Positions 46,515 through 55,813 are shown, counted from the first letter of the stretch. The stretch is 64,000 bases of DNA from Bacillus sp. cl95 (GCF_900115925.1 NZ_FOYF01000003.1:559530-623529); one strand, 5' to 3'. Made by a program: numbers and translations. The notes: generated from the letters alone by a model not told the origin.

Positions 46515-47576
46515 CTATCTTTTTGAATGTTTGATTTGTTTATGAATGTTTTTCCATTGTTTCTTTTCTTCAAGTTGCGCACGTTTGTCTGTCTTTCTTT
46601 CAATATATGCTAATTCTTTCAAGAGCTTTTTATAACTTGCAAGTCTCTCTACAGGTAACATTCCGTTCTTGATTGATTCCTGAACAAAACATCCTGGTTC
46701 GTTTTTATGCTCACAGTCTCGGAAACGACAATTGTTAGCTAATTCTTCAATATCCGTAAACGTTTCTGATAAGCCAACAGGACTATCCCAAAGTTGAAGT
46801 TCGCGCATTCCAGGTGTATCTATTAGTACCGCACCATTAGCTAATTGAATCAACTCTCTATGTGTGGTCGTATGTCGCCCTTTATCATCATCTTCTCGTA
46901 TTCCTTTAACAAGTTGTTTTTCAGTTCCTAATAACTTATTTGTAAGAGTAGACTTCCCTACACCCGAAGAACCTAATAAAGCAATCGTTTTACCAGCTTG
47001 TAAAAAAGGCTCCAGTTTTTCAATCCCCTCATCCGTCTGTGAGCTCAACGAAATAACAGGAACTCCAATCGCTACTGACTCAACTTCAGCAATCTTCTCC
47101 TGCAAATCATCTATACACAAATCCATTTTACTAAGGATGATTACCGGATTTGCACCACTTTCCCAAGCCAGGAGCAAATATCGTTCCATTCTTCTCAAAT
47201 TAAGGTCATCATTTAATGAATTGACAAGAAACACGGTATCAATATTAGTAGCAATAATTTGTTCTTCCGCAGTTACCCCCGCGGCTTTTCTTGAGAATTT
47301 ACTTTTTCTAGGTAATATTCGCTGAATTGTGCCCTTTCCTTCTTCAATTCTCGGACTGATGATAACCCAATCACCAACAGCGGGATAATCTTCCCGCGTA
47401 CCCGCAGCAAAAGAGAATTTCCCGGAAACTTCACATAGGAGCTCACCGTTCTCAGTCCAAACTCGATACATGCGTTTATGTTCTAAAGCAACTCTGCCGA
47501 TTATATAATCTTTTTCTAAAAATGTTTCAAAGTTTTGTTTTAAATCATTAGTTAATCCCATCGATAAGAAATTCAT
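46515..47576 (-). CDS. RsgA-type ribosome-associated GTPase, second copy type
   Basis: 353 residues. An OB-fold (about 15-105) precedes a circularly permuted GTPase with NSLNDD (G4-like), SKMD, GSSGVGKSTLTNKLL (P-loop) and DTPGMREL. The zinc C-terminus is CRFRDCEHKNEPGC. RsgA proteins check the 30S subunit during maturation. The chromosomal yloQ/rsgA usually sits in a spoVM region, so this longer form is probably a paralogue. GGAGG precedes the ATG; a leader ORF and two terminators lie upstream. Confidence 0.9.
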   Translation of the reverse strand: MNFLSMGLTNDLKQNFETFLEKDYIIGRVALEHKRMYRVWTENGELLCEVSGKFSFAAGTREDYPAVGDWVIISPRIEEGKGTIQRILPRKSKFSRKAAGVTAEEQIIATNIDTVFLVNSLNDDLNLRRMERYLLLAWESGANPVIILSKMDLCIDDLQEKIAEVESVAIGVPVISLSSQTDEGIEKLEPFLQAGKTIALLGSSGVGKSTLTNKLLGTEKQLVKGIREDDDKGRHTTTHRELIQLANGAVLIDTPGMRELQLWDSPVGLSETFTDIEELANNCRFRDCEHKNEPGCFVQESIKNGMLPVERLASYKKLLKELAYIERKTDKRAQLEEKKQWKNIHKQIKHSKR

Positions 47577-47600
47577 TTAGTTTCCTCCAGCTAATTTAAT

Positions 47601-47637
47601 CAAAATAAAAAACCATAGGCACGCACAACCCATGGTT
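47601..47637 (-). terminator. Attenuator terminator 2 in rsgA leader
   Basis: AACCAT/ATGGTT (47611-47616, 47632-47637) with a 15-base loop, followed on the minus strand by TTTTTTATTTTG. The loop contains GGGTTGTGC (47623-47631), able to pair with the leader ORF. Confidence 0.65.
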
Positions 47638-47646
47638 CATTAGCAC

Positions 47647-47677
47647 GAAAAAACTAAAATCTTAAATAGGTTTTAGT
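47647..47677 (-). terminator. Attenuator terminator 1 overlapping leader-ORF stop
   Basis: ACTAAAA (47671-47677 complement) pairs with TTTTAGT (47653-47659 complement), then six T. The upstream arm contains the leader ORF stop codon, so a ribosome there would block the stem. Confidence 0.65.
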
Positions 47678-47747
47678 AATCCGAATCCGATAGGGCTGTG
47701 CAAGAGATATTCACGACACTGAGTTTACGGTCAATTAATTTCATCAT
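47673..47747 (-). CDS. Leader peptide upstream of rsgA paralogue
   Basis: 24 residues, starting MMKLIDRKLSVVN and ending ALSDSDY, with AGGGTG 8-10 nt before the first ATG. It is basic then acidic. Its stop lies in the arm of terminator 1. The arrangement suggests ribosome-mediated attenuation. Confidence 0.6.
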   Translation of the reverse strand: MMKLIDRKLSVVNISCTALSDSDY

Positions 47748-47903
47748 TACACTACACCCTCTTTCATATTAGTTAATATAAGTATATTCAATTAATTTTA
47801 AAAAGTAAACCTTTTTTAAATAAACAATTAATTAAAGTTGCACTAACTATAGAACACAGCATATTTTATAGACGATATCATGTGATGTTTGGAGGGGTTT
47901 ATT

Positions 47904-48665
47904 GTGCCAGAATTGAATAAAATGAATTTTTACATCCATAAAGCAATCTCATATGATTCTCTTTCGTCATTCTTTAAATACAGAAATTCAAATCTCTATA
48001 TCTTTTATTACTTTAAGCATTTGAAGTATTTACAAAAAGCGGCCAAATTTACACTGCATCCGAAATTGATCACTAGAGAATATACAAAAAAAGCTCATGT
48101 ACGAATTTTATATACAGTCCCTGAGTCATTAAATGTCCGGATTCTTTTAAATGGAAGAGAAATCCTGACTGATGCATCATACAAAACCCTTAGTCACTAT
48201 TTCGAAGTGGATGATGGTCACTGTCATATCGAGGTAATCGATTCAAGAAGCACGACGTATTTGTTGGACACAAAGGATATTCTCATCCACCCAGAAAATT
48301 ACCATACACTTGCCATTGTTAAGAACTCAGAAGGTTACAAAATTTTAGATATACCTATGCAACGTAATATTCCAGTCGAGGAAACAAAACTGAGATTTGT
48401 GCATTTATCACCCGACTCCCCTACATTTGATATTGCCGTAAAAAAAGGTGATGTTGTTTTCCCAGAAGTGAAATTTGAACAAACCACAGATTATTTAGGA
48501 CTGACTCCCATGTCGGTTGAACTCGAAGCTAGAATTACTGGGAGTAAGAATATCGTATTATCTTTTCCAAGCATAATATTAAAACCTGATCAAGCTTATA
48601 CTCTTGTGGCAGTTGGCTTTGTAAAAGAGGAGCCTCTTCTTGAGGTTATTCTATTAAGAGACTAA
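47904..48665 (+). CDS. DUF4397-domain protein
   Basis: About 253 residues from a GTG at 47904 (GGAGGGG 6 nt upstream); an in-frame TTG at 47889 lacks a site. Two beta-sandwich repeats: about 70-155 and 160-250 (RFVHLSPDSPTFDIAVKKGD). DUF4397 proteins are usually secreted, but no signal peptide is visible here. Function unknown. Divergent from rsgA, convergent with ypmS. Confidence 0.8.
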   Translation: MPELNKMNFYIHKAISYDSLSSFFKYRNSNLYIFYYFKHLKYLQKAAKFTLHPKLITREYTKKAHVRILYTVPESLNVRILLNGREILTDASYKTLSHYFEVDDGHCHIEVIDSRSTTYLLDTKDILIHPENYHTLAIVKNSEGYKILDIPMQRNIPVEETKLRFVHLSPDSPTFDIAVKKGDVVFPEVKFEQTTDYLGLTPMSVELEARITGSKNIVLSFPSIILKPDQAYTLVAVGFVKEEPLLEVILLRD

Positions 48666-48669
48666 ACCT

Positions 48670-49245
48670 TTACTTTACTGGTACTAGTAAAGTAAACGAT
48701 ATTTGGTCGCTCTTTAAGTCAAATTCATTAACTTTTATCTTCGTGTCTGACTTCAACTTAATTTGTCCCATTGAAACGTAAATTCTTTCTTCATTTGGCT
48801 GAATTGCTACTCCATTTGGAAGCTTGTAGTTTTTCCGAATGAAGTTTAGAACATATGATACGGGAAGGTTAATCTTCCCAATTTTAATTGACTTTTGCTT
48901 TAAAATGAGATCACCATTATCAAGCGCTTCCGGTTCGAAAGTTAATTTCATATCAAGTTCTTCGCTAAAAAATGGGATTGTTCCATAAAGTTCAACCTCT
49001 TTGTCGAGTACGACTTGGTAGTCTACAGGACTCTCCCCTACTTCTTTTCGAAGGTACTCATTGATCAGCAAATTCAAATCTTTTTTATTTGAAGCTACCT
49101 GAAAAGAGACAAAGTTAGCTTTATTTTCTTTATTCACTAGCTTTTGATCCTTAATTGGTGCCTTTATCATTGCAAAAAGAACAAACATGACAATTAAATT
49201 AAGCCCTAACAATAAAAAGAAAGCCATTTTCCATCTATTCTTCAT
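48670..49245 (-). CDS. ypmS: YpmS (DUF2140) membrane-anchored protein
   Basis: About 191 residues from the ATG at 49245, after GGGGGC with 8-nt spacing. One N-terminal helix (MAFFLLLGLNLIVMFVLFAMI) anchors a beta-rich outer domain. It overlaps ypmR by 11 bp, as in the B. subtilis ypmQ-R-S order. Function unknown. Confidence 0.88.
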   Translation of the reverse strand: MKNRWKMAFFLLLGLNLIVMFVLFAMIKAPIKDQKLVNKENKANFVSFQVASNKKDLNLLINEYLRKEVGESPVDYQVVLDKEVELYGTIPFFSEELDMKLTFEPEALDNGDLILKQKSIKIGKINLPVSYVLNFIRKNYKLPNGVAIQPNEERIYVSMGQIKLKSDTKIKVNEFDLKSDQISFTLLVPVK

Positions 49246-50074
49246 CACTATTTGCCCCCTTTTTAATTGCACTAAAAGCCTGTGCCCCTTTTTCAGTTAA
49301 GATGACCTCATGAAGAGTGTCATACACATTGTCAGCAATTAATGCATACCCCTCATTATTGGGATGGAAATAATCTTTAAATAACAATTCTTTCGATGAC
49401 GATGAGAATAGTTCATCAACCTCTACAAAGTATGCGTTCCTGTAGTTACTCAATACAGACTGGCTTGTTGAATTCCAGTCTTCAATAATCTCATTCATTT
49501 CTTGGACATCGGAAAACCATTTTGTAAAAGGATTATATAGACCAATTAAGACAATAACGGAGTTTTCATTCTCTGCCCTTATTTCATTCATGATTTGAGT
49601 TAGATTTTTTTCATATTTGTCTTTTTGTTTTTTAAATTTAGAGATTTGCAAATCAGTAAAGTTATCTTTTATTACTTTCATTACGTCATTTCCGCCAACT
49701 GTGAGAATCACAAGGTCCGCATTACTCACTGCATTGGATACTTCACTTGATCGAAGCCTCGAAAGAACTTGGTCAGAACGATGTCCACTTACGCCATAAT
49801 TATGAACTTGTACGCCTTTTATTCCTTTTTGGTCTTCAAGAAGAGATTGTAGGTATGGAACATACCCACCTTTTTCTGTACTATCACCCACACCTTTTGT
49901 TAAAGAATCGCCAGCAGCTACTACATCTATATCTCTAGGAAAAAAATCAAGTGGTATTTTTTCTTTTACAACTAAGTTTGTCTTTCTGTATTTATGTTCT
50001 TCAGCTTGCCCAATTTGGCTGCATGAACTTAATATCGAAGTAATAATGATTAAGATTGGGAATAGAAACTTCAT
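49235..50074 (-). CDS. ypmR: YpmR SGNH/GDSL lipoprotein
   Basis: About 279 residues from the ATG at 50074. A lipobox ILSSC follows the signal. Block I AAGDSLTKGVGDS (about 54-66), GGND (block III) and FHPNNEGYALIAD (block V) mark an SGNH esterase. It acts at the outer membrane face on an unknown ester. Coupled to ypmS. Confidence 0.9.
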   Translation of the reverse strand: MKFLFPILIIITSILSSCSQIGQAEEHKYRKTNLVVKEKIPLDFFPRDIDVVAAGDSLTKGVGDSTEKGGYVPYLQSLLEDQKGIKGVQVHNYGVSGHRSDQVLSRLRSSEVSNAVSNADLVILTVGGNDVMKVIKDNFTDLQISKFKKQKDKYEKNLTQIMNEIRAENENSVIVLIGLYNPFTKWFSDVQEMNEIIEDWNSTSQSVLSNYRNAYFVEVDELFSSSSKELLFKDYFHPNNEGYALIADNVYDTLHEVILTEKGAQAFSAIKKGANSDEE

Positions 50075-50164
50075 TTTCAACACCGCCCCCATGAACTAAT
50101 GTTATTATATCACTATGACCGTTATTCAAAACTTTTTCTGTTTAGTAAAAACATTCATAAAAAA

Positions 50165-50187
50165 AATAGACCTTCTAAAGGTCTATT
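50165..50187 (-). terminator. Terminator of sco
   Basis: AATAGACCTT/AAGGTCTATT perfect stem with minus-strand T-run. The stem's right arm covers the end of the gene. Confidence 0.85.
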
Positions 50188-50761
50188 CCAACGTTTTCAT
50201 ATCCTCAATGATTTCTTCAAATGGAACCTCATCCAAACCTGTATAATATTTCTTAATCGTGCCGTTTTGATCGATAAGGTAAAAATCAGTTCCGTGAATG
50301 ACTTGATCTTCTTGTTCCGGTTTCTTAACAAGTGCTTTGAAATTTTTCAAAGCAAACTGCTCAATTTCCTGCTGGGTATAACCAGTAAGGAAGTTCCAAT
50401 TCTTGAAATCGACATTAAATTTAGCAGCATAATTTTTTAATGCTTCTGGTGAATCGACAACAGGGTCTACACTAAAAGATACAAATTCAACATTTTTAAT
50501 TCCTTCTTTTTTAACCAATTCTTGCAACTTGATCATATTGGCAGTCATAGGTAAACAAACGTCTTCGCAACTTGTGAAAACAAAATCTGCGACCCAAATC
50601 TTACCCTTTAAATCTTTCAAGCCATAGTTTTTATTATCTTGATTCTTATATGTAAAATCTTTAATTGGCCAATCTGTTGCATCCTTTATTTCTCCTTGTC
50701 CACAGCCAACTAACATAAAAGCAAGAAAAACCATACATATTATTAACCAACGTTGTTTCAT
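50183..50761 (-). CDS. ypmQ: Sco/SenC copper-assembly lipoprotein
   Basis: 192 residues with a lipobox (LVGC) and thioredoxin fold. The copper-binding CxxxC is in FTSCEDVCLPM, and the conserved histidine is in DQVIHGTDFY. BsSco (YpmQ) helps assemble the CuA centre of cytochrome c oxidase. It precedes ypmR in the same direction. Confidence 0.94.
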   Translation of the reverse strand: MKQRWLIICMVFLAFMLVGCGQGEIKDATDWPIKDFTYKNQDNKNYGLKDLKGKIWVADFVFTSCEDVCLPMTANMIKLQELVKKEGIKNVEFVSFSVDPVVDSPEALKNYAAKFNVDFKNWNFLTGYTQQEIEQFALKNFKALVKKPEQEDQVIHGTDFYLIDQNGTIKKYYTGLDEVPFEEIIEDMKTLE

Positions 50762-50865
50762 TCATCTCCCGCCTTTCTCTACTTGATTATTTTAACAAAC
50801 CTTGACCAATGAGGAAAGGCAATTGAGAGACATATTTTTTGGTTTCAATGTATTTTTGCAACAAA

Positions 50866-50893
50866 AAAGTCACCTCGACGTTGAGTCAGGATG
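50866..50893 (-). terminator. Terminator of nucleoside hydrolase 2
   Basis: AAGTCACCT and its complement with one bulge; six T on the minus strand. Confidence 0.65.
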
Positions 50894-51854
50894 ACTTTCC
50901 ATTTTGATATTTCATTGTCTTATAAAACGATTGAATAAACTTGGAATAATTGAATTTTAAAGCTACATGATGCTTCTTCCAATTAACTTTACCATTCGTC
51001 TTTCTAAAGTCGGCGGCACTTTGTCCGTAGGTACAGTCTTTTGTCACCGCAATACATACAGGTACTTCGGTATACATGATCTCCGCTTCATCCCTTACCG
51101 CCCAAAATGTCAAAAGGTCATGCAAAGGGCTTCCACTAATTGCCGGATTTGTTTTCTGATAAAATTTAAAATAGTAATCTACCATAGGTTTAATGATGAG
51201 ACCTACTTTATCGTTCGTCAATTGGTAATACGTATGCAACTCATTAATCATCACAGGAGTTACAATTGCCGAGTTGGTTACATCTAATGGGATAATGTAG
51301 ACAGGTTTTGGCGAAAGATTGATAACTATGTTAGCCGCATATGGATCTCCATAAAAATTTGCCTCTGCCATCGGAGTGACATTTCCAGGAACCTTAAAAG
51401 CCCCACCCATTATATAAAAATCTTTGATTTTTTTCATAAGCGACGGATAAAGGATAAAGGCTGTTGCGAGAGAAGAAAGTCTTCCTACATTTACAATAAT
51501 GAGCTCATTCTCATACTTATTGATTAGATTCTTAATCTCATCAAAATTCTCAAAAACACCATCCACTTTAGTTTGTGGAATGATAGGCCCTAAACCTTCC
51601 AAACCATGAACCTCAGGATAATATTTGGGTTGTTCCCCTGTCAATGGAAGTTCTGCTCCACCAAGTACTGGGATATCTTTGATCCCAGTAAGTTCCTTTA
51701 AGAATCCAGCATTCCTTATTGCGTCCTCCCGTGATACATTTCCATAATCTGCGACGACACCCACAATCTGGATTTCTTCGGAGAAATATGCGTAAATGGC
51801 CGCAACAAAATCGTCAACCCCAAAGTCACTGAATAAAAGAACCTTTTTTTCCAT
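50886..51854 (-). CDS. Nucleoside hydrolase (IUNH family), copy 2
   Basis: 322 residues, closely related to the protein at 3490-4443. The signature is FSDFGVDDFVAA: D10 and the DD pair are kept, D8 is Phe as in copy 1. C-terminal PLHDLLTF keeps the HD pair. VHGLEGLGPI and GNVTPMAEANFYGD match copy 1 nearly word for word. The GGGGA site precedes the ATG. Single gene; substrate unknown. Confidence 0.86.
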   Translation of the reverse strand: MEKKVLLFSDFGVDDFVAAIYAYFSEEIQIVGVVADYGNVSREDAIRNAGFLKELTGIKDIPVLGGAELPLTGEQPKYYPEVHGLEGLGPIIPQTKVDGVFENFDEIKNLINKYENELIIVNVGRLSSLATAFILYPSLMKKIKDFYIMGGAFKVPGNVTPMAEANFYGDPYAANIVINLSPKPVYIIPLDVTNSAIVTPVMINELHTYYQLTNDKVGLIIKPMVDYYFKFYQKTNPAISGSPLHDLLTFWAVRDEAEIMYTEVPVCIAVTKDCTYGQSAADFRKTNGKVNWKKHHVALKFNYSKFIQSFYKTMKYQNGKSS

Positions 51855-51891
51855 CAGTTCCCCTCCTCATCATAAGGTATGGGATACAGAC

Positions 51892-53574
51892 TTAAATAAT
51901 ATCTGTTTTATTATCTTCGCCATTCTCTCTCCATAAAGGGATGTAAATTTCAAAGCTAGTACCCACGCCCTTCACACTTTTTACGTGAATTTTCCCCTTC
52001 ATTCTCTCGACAATTTGATAACAAACCATTAGACCGATACCCGTTCCTTTTTCTTTCAGAGAGTAGAAGGCTGTTCCAAGTCTAGACAATTCTTCTTCAG
52101 TCATGCCTATGCCGGTATCTTTAATTTCAAACACACAATAGGATCCTCGTGCATGAAGATTAAGTTCGAGAAGACCTCCACCCTCCAATGCTTCAATGGC
52201 ATTCTTTAACATATTGATTAAGACCTGTTGTAGTTCACCCTTATTCGCTCTAATCTGTAATTCCTTTACTGCCGAATATTGCATTTGAATGTTCTTAGAC
52301 ATGATCGCGTATGTATTCATCAATTCCATTATCTTAAGAGACATTTCATTTGCAGATACCTTTTCCATTTTTTCGAAATCTGGTTTGGCCATCGACAAAT
52401 ATTCATTGATAATTACTTCTGCACGATTCATTTCTTCTATCATTAACTGAATGTACATGTGCTCTTCTTCATTTAAGTGATCTTTAGTTAAGAAAATTTG
52501 CAAGAAACCTTTTACAACCGTCATAGGATTTCTGATTTCGTGCGCAACTGATGCAGCCAATTGACCAATTGCATTCATTTTTTCAGCCCGTTGCAACTCT
52601 TTTTGCAAACGGGTATTTTCCATGATATGCTCCATTTCCCCGAGGGCCGCTTCTATTCGGTCTTTTGATTCAAAACCTTTCTCACCTGGCTGCATTTCAT
52701 CATACGTATCAGATAGTTTTCTGAATAATTGTGATAAGTGATTTGTCATTAAATTAAAGCGCTCACTCAGAATTGTAAGGTCTGAAGGTTGCTTTATATG
52801 CAGCTTTACGTCAAAATTCCCATTACTCACTTCGTTTATTCCAGTAATGATTTCATTCACTGGAGCGAAGGTCTTTTTTAATCCCCACCTTAAAGCTGCG
52901 TAAACGATCGAATTAATCAGTATATAGGCAGTGATAATAAATGCACCCATTTGCCAATTATAAGACCTCATGACCGAAGCATCTACGTCTACACCCAAAA
53001 CGGCAATTACATTTTGCTTTTCATCCATGATTGGGGAAAATGCTGTAATCCAAACTCCATAACGGTCTTTATAGATCTTAGTGCTCATCACTTTCTTTTG
53101 TTGGACAGCAGATTGAAATGCTTCAAGAAATATTGGTCCGGGTTGATAATTAGAGAAACTAATAAATTCCATTTCTTCATAATGTTTGGATGCAGCTAGA
53201 ATTAACAATTTATTATCTTTAAATCTTATAGGTGAAAGTAAATAACCACCCAAATAATCAGAATTCTTCGTATTGATTAACGTAACAAGCTTATTCAGCC
53301 TCTTTACTGCAGGATGCTTCGGATCCTTTAACTCAAAACCCTTCTTGATGTCATCTCGTGGTATAGTCGTCGCCCATAAATTAGCTACTCCAACTGCCTG
53401 TCCAGTAAGCTGGGTTTCAAGTTGTTTGGCTTGATAATAATAAATAAAACTTGCAGTAAAAGATACGATTAAAAAAGAAATAAAGAATGAAAAAAGGAAT
53501 ATCTTTTTATATACTGGCAATTGCCTAAGAGCATTCTTTATAGGCATATGTAAAATCCTTCCCAATGACTTCAT
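51892..53574 (-). CDS. Membrane sensor histidine kinase, orphan
   Basis: 560 residues. Two membrane helices (about 27-48 and 209-230) enclose an extracellular Cache-like sensor. HAMP follows (about 232-285). The H-box AASVAHEIRNPMTVV (about 341-355), N-box MLKNAIEAL and G boxes DTGIGM and GTGIGLMV are intact. No response regulator gene is adjacent, so it may feed the Spo0A phosphorelay as a Kin-type kinase. That assignment is inference. Confidence 0.9.
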   Translation of the reverse strand: MKSLGRILHMPIKNALRQLPVYKKIFLFSFFISFLIVSFTASFIYYYQAKQLETQLTGQAVGVANLWATTIPRDDIKKGFELKDPKHPAVKRLNKLVTLINTKNSDYLGGYLLSPIRFKDNKLLILAASKHYEEMEFISFSNYQPGPIFLEAFQSAVQQKKVMSTKIYKDRYGVWITAFSPIMDEKQNVIAVLGVDVDASVMRSYNWQMGAFIITAYILINSIVYAALRWGLKKTFAPVNEIITGINEVSNGNFDVKLHIKQPSDLTILSERFNLMTNHLSQLFRKLSDTYDEMQPGEKGFESKDRIEAALGEMEHIMENTRLQKELQRAEKMNAIGQLAASVAHEIRNPMTVVKGFLQIFLTKDHLNEEEHMYIQLMIEEMNRAEVIINEYLSMAKPDFEKMEKVSANEMSLKIMELMNTYAIMSKNIQMQYSAVKELQIRANKGELQQVLINMLKNAIEALEGGGLLELNLHARGSYCVFEIKDTGIGMTEEELSRLGTAFYSLKEKGTGIGLMVCYQIVERMKGKIHVKSVKGVGTSFEIYIPLWRENGEDNKTDII

Positions 53575-53654
53575 CTATTAAGAGATGATTTCGACATGAA
53601 TTAACATAATTCCTTCTGATGAACTAACTCTCTCATCCTTTGTAGAAAAAATAA

Positions 53655-53773
53655 GGCTGTTTTAGTAAACTTTGTTACTATTATCAAAAAGATTGTGCTA
53701 GCTGATTTCCGCGCCAAGGATGCTCGCTTTCACAAAACTTATGTAAAAAACAACATTCTTTTAATTAAGAGCC
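53655..53773. mobile_element. MITE copy 5, short variant
   Basis: 119 bp, ends GGCTGTTTTAGTAAAC and GAGCC. Perfect 8-bp target duplication AAAAATAA (53647-53654, 53774-53781). The interior carries GATTTCCGCGCCAAGGATGC wording shared with the repeat at 55487. Confidence 0.85.
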
Positions 53774-53792
53774 AAAAATAAAAACAAAAACC

Positions 53793-53812
53793 GAACCATT
53801 AAAGGTCCGGCA
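53793..53812 (-). terminator. Terminator of degV-like gene
   Basis: CCGAACC/GGTCCGG-type stem, T-rich exit on the minus strand. Confidence 0.8.
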
Positions 53813-53823
53813 CTGAATATGTC

Positions 53824-54666
53824 TTAGTCGAAATAATACATTAAAGCAATTGTACCAGCACCTGTGTGGGTACTGATGGTAGGGGTCGTATATGAAATAT
53901 CAATATCAGTGTATCCAGTTAATTTCGTTATCTCTTCCTTGACCTTGCTCGCTAGTTCATATCCTTCAGCGTGAACAAGACCGACACCTTTTATCGTCTT
54001 TCCTTTTACGTCTTCAACAATTTGTTTTGATAGATATTTGACTACTTGGCTATGGCTTCTCACTTTAGCAACAGGTGTATATTCTCCACCTTCAAGTGAA
54101 GCAATTGGCTTTATGTTAAGGAGTGAACCAATCATCGCTCTTCCTTTACCAATCCTTCCACCCTTTGCTAAATTCTCAAGAGTATCAACCATTATGAATA
54201 GTCTTGTATTAGAACGAATGACGTCAAGTCTTTCGAGAATTTCATCTGTACCTTTTCCTTCGCTAGCCATTTTAGCAGCTTCGATTACTTGGAAAGACAG
54301 CGCCAATGAAATGTAACGTGAGTCAACAACCGTCACATTGGATTTAGACATCTGCGCTGCACTTTCAGCAGATCTTACTGTCCCACTCATGCCACCAGTC
54401 ATATGTATAGAGATAATTTCGTATCCTTCATCACCTAAGCGGTCATAAACTTCAAGAAATGCCCCAGTTGAAGGCTGAGAACTTTTTGGAAGCTCATTTG
54501 CTTCACTCATCCGCTTAATAAAATCTTTCGCATTGATGTCTATCCTATCCATGAAAGTTTCGCCATCAATAGTTATTGCAAGGGGTACGATTTCCAGGCC
54601 GTATTTCTCCACCAATTCTTCACTTAAGTCGACTGTAGAATCAGTCACAATTTTTATCTTCTTCAA
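53824..54666 (-). CDS. DegV-family fatty-acid-binding protein
   Basis: 280 residues: KIVTDSTVDLSEELVEKYGLEIVPL at the start, KSSQPSTGAF and HMTGGMSGTVRSA are the fatty-acid-binding blocks. DegV (FakB) proteins present acyl chains to FakA kinase. No fakA is adjacent. GATCACTT-type weak site (AGGAAGTGATC) precedes the ATG. Confidence 0.93.
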   Translation of the reverse strand: MKKIKIVTDSTVDLSEELVEKYGLEIVPLAITIDGETFMDRIDINAKDFIKRMSEANELPKSSQPSTGAFLEVYDRLGDEGYEIISIHMTGGMSGTVRSAESAAQMSKSNVTVVDSRYISLALSFQVIEAAKMASEGKGTDEILERLDVIRSNTRLFIMVDTLENLAKGGRIGKGRAMIGSLLNIKPIASLEGGEYTPVAKVRSHSQVVKYLSKQIVEDVKGKTIKGVGLVHAEGYELASKVKEEITKLTGYTDIDISYTTPTISTHTGAGTIALMYYFD

Positions 54667-54828
54667 AAGATCACTTCCTCAATCGTGCTTACACTATTAT
54701 ACATGACCTATCGAGGAGAATAAAACAAATACAGATAAATTGTAAAAATTCACTTCATTTCCATTTGAGAAAGAATAAATAAATTCTGCCTCCATAATTG
54801 AAATTTTAGATTTCCATAACCACAAAAA

Positions 54829-54853
54829 AGAGCACCGATAAAATCGGTACTCA
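54829..54853 (-). terminator. Terminator of the 101-aa gene
   Basis: GAG-ACCGAT and complement around AAA, with six T. Confidence 0.8.
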
Positions 54854-54859
54854 TTCTAA

Positions 54860-55165
54860 CTAAGCATTATTCTTTAATTCCTGCGACTTAAAAAGCTGTT
54901 CATAATCAGGCCATCTAAGCACCTTTTTCAAATATTCCCGAAAAGAATAATTTCTCCTCAGGCTCTTCTCAGAATAAATCAATCTAATGAATTTTTGCAA
55001 ACGGACTTGGATTATAAAAAAATAGCGATTATCTTCCTCCAATACAGGAATATCCATGACTTTTACCTTCTGTCCAACAGCATTTTTGAACTCTAGGCTT
55101 TTGAATAGCAAAATATCAATCCTCTTTTTCACCCGTTTGATTATATTATACATTAGATATACCAC
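54860..55165 (-). CDS. Hypothetical basic protein, up to 101 aa
   Basis: Rich in Lys/Arg and Leu (SLRRNYSFREYLKKVLRWPDYEQLF). No recognised domain. A shorter start is possible; no strong site is visible. Single gene with terminator. Confidence 0.5.
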   Translation of the reverse strand: MVYLMYNIIKRVKKRIDILLFKSLEFKNAVGQKVKVMDIPVLEEDNRYFFIIQVRLQKFIRLIYSEKSLRRNYSFREYLKKVLRWPDYEQLFKSQELKNNA

Positions 55166-55236
55166 GAAATGTGTCTGATTATGCGCAGCTTCATAAATAA
55201 TTTATGAACTTTTTTAATTTTATTTATTTAAAAAAT

Positions 55237-55449
55237 TCACACATAGAAGTTGATATTTTGCTTTTTCTCCTCCTTAGTATTAAAACGATTAGTAAGAGTG
55301 TTATAAATTACTGTTTGATCTTTTCTTTTTTCTGCACTCTGATGGAATACGAATGTCATATCATGATTACAAATTGGACATAACCATGTCCCTCTTTCAG
55401 AACTGCTAAACGAAGGTTGATGGCAACTTGGACAAGTTTTTTTGAACAA
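55237..55449 (-). CDS. Small zinc-ribbon protein, 70 aa
   Basis: MFKKTCPSCHQPSFSSS and TWLCPICNHDM place two CxxC pairs 20 residues apart, a rubredoxin-like knuckle. GGAGAGATTCC precedes the ATG. Basic C-terminal half. Function unknown. Confidence 0.72.
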   Translation of the reverse strand: MFKKTCPSCHQPSFSSSERGTWLCPICNHDMTFVFHQSAEKRKDQTVIYNTLTNRFNTKEEKKQNINFYV

Positions 55450-55486
55450 AGGAATCTCTCCTTAATATATTTATCTTTAATATTGT

Positions 55487-55813
55487 GGCTTTGTTAATCT
55501 TGCCTGTTGATTTCCGCTCCAGTCGCTTGCTTTCCGGGACGAATTAGCAAATTCGTCTTGGGAGGGTTCGCCGAGCCTCCTTGTCGCTAATGCTCCTGCG
55601 GGATCTCGCCTATAACGCTAATCCCCCAAGACATTGATGATCTTCCTCGAAATAACCCACGCACGAAGAAAATGCGTTCGCACAAGGAAAGCATCCTCAA
55701 ATTTACATCGCACGAAATGATGCGATAGCATCATTGAGGAATTTCGAGGAGTCAAGCGCCTTCCACTCCAATCAACAGAGTGCAGAAAATCAACATTGTA
55801 ATTTAACAGAGCC
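55487..55813. repeat. Large MITE-like repeat
   Basis: 327 bp with ends GGCTTTGTTAA and TTAACAGAGCC (10 of 11 complementary). Inner inverted segments CCTGTTGATTTCCGCTCCAG and CACTCCAATCAACAG give a second layer. GC-rich core with TCCTGCGGGATCTCGCC. I recognise this wording as a common Bacillaceae repeat. Flanks do not show a clear 8-bp duplication. Confidence 0.6.
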
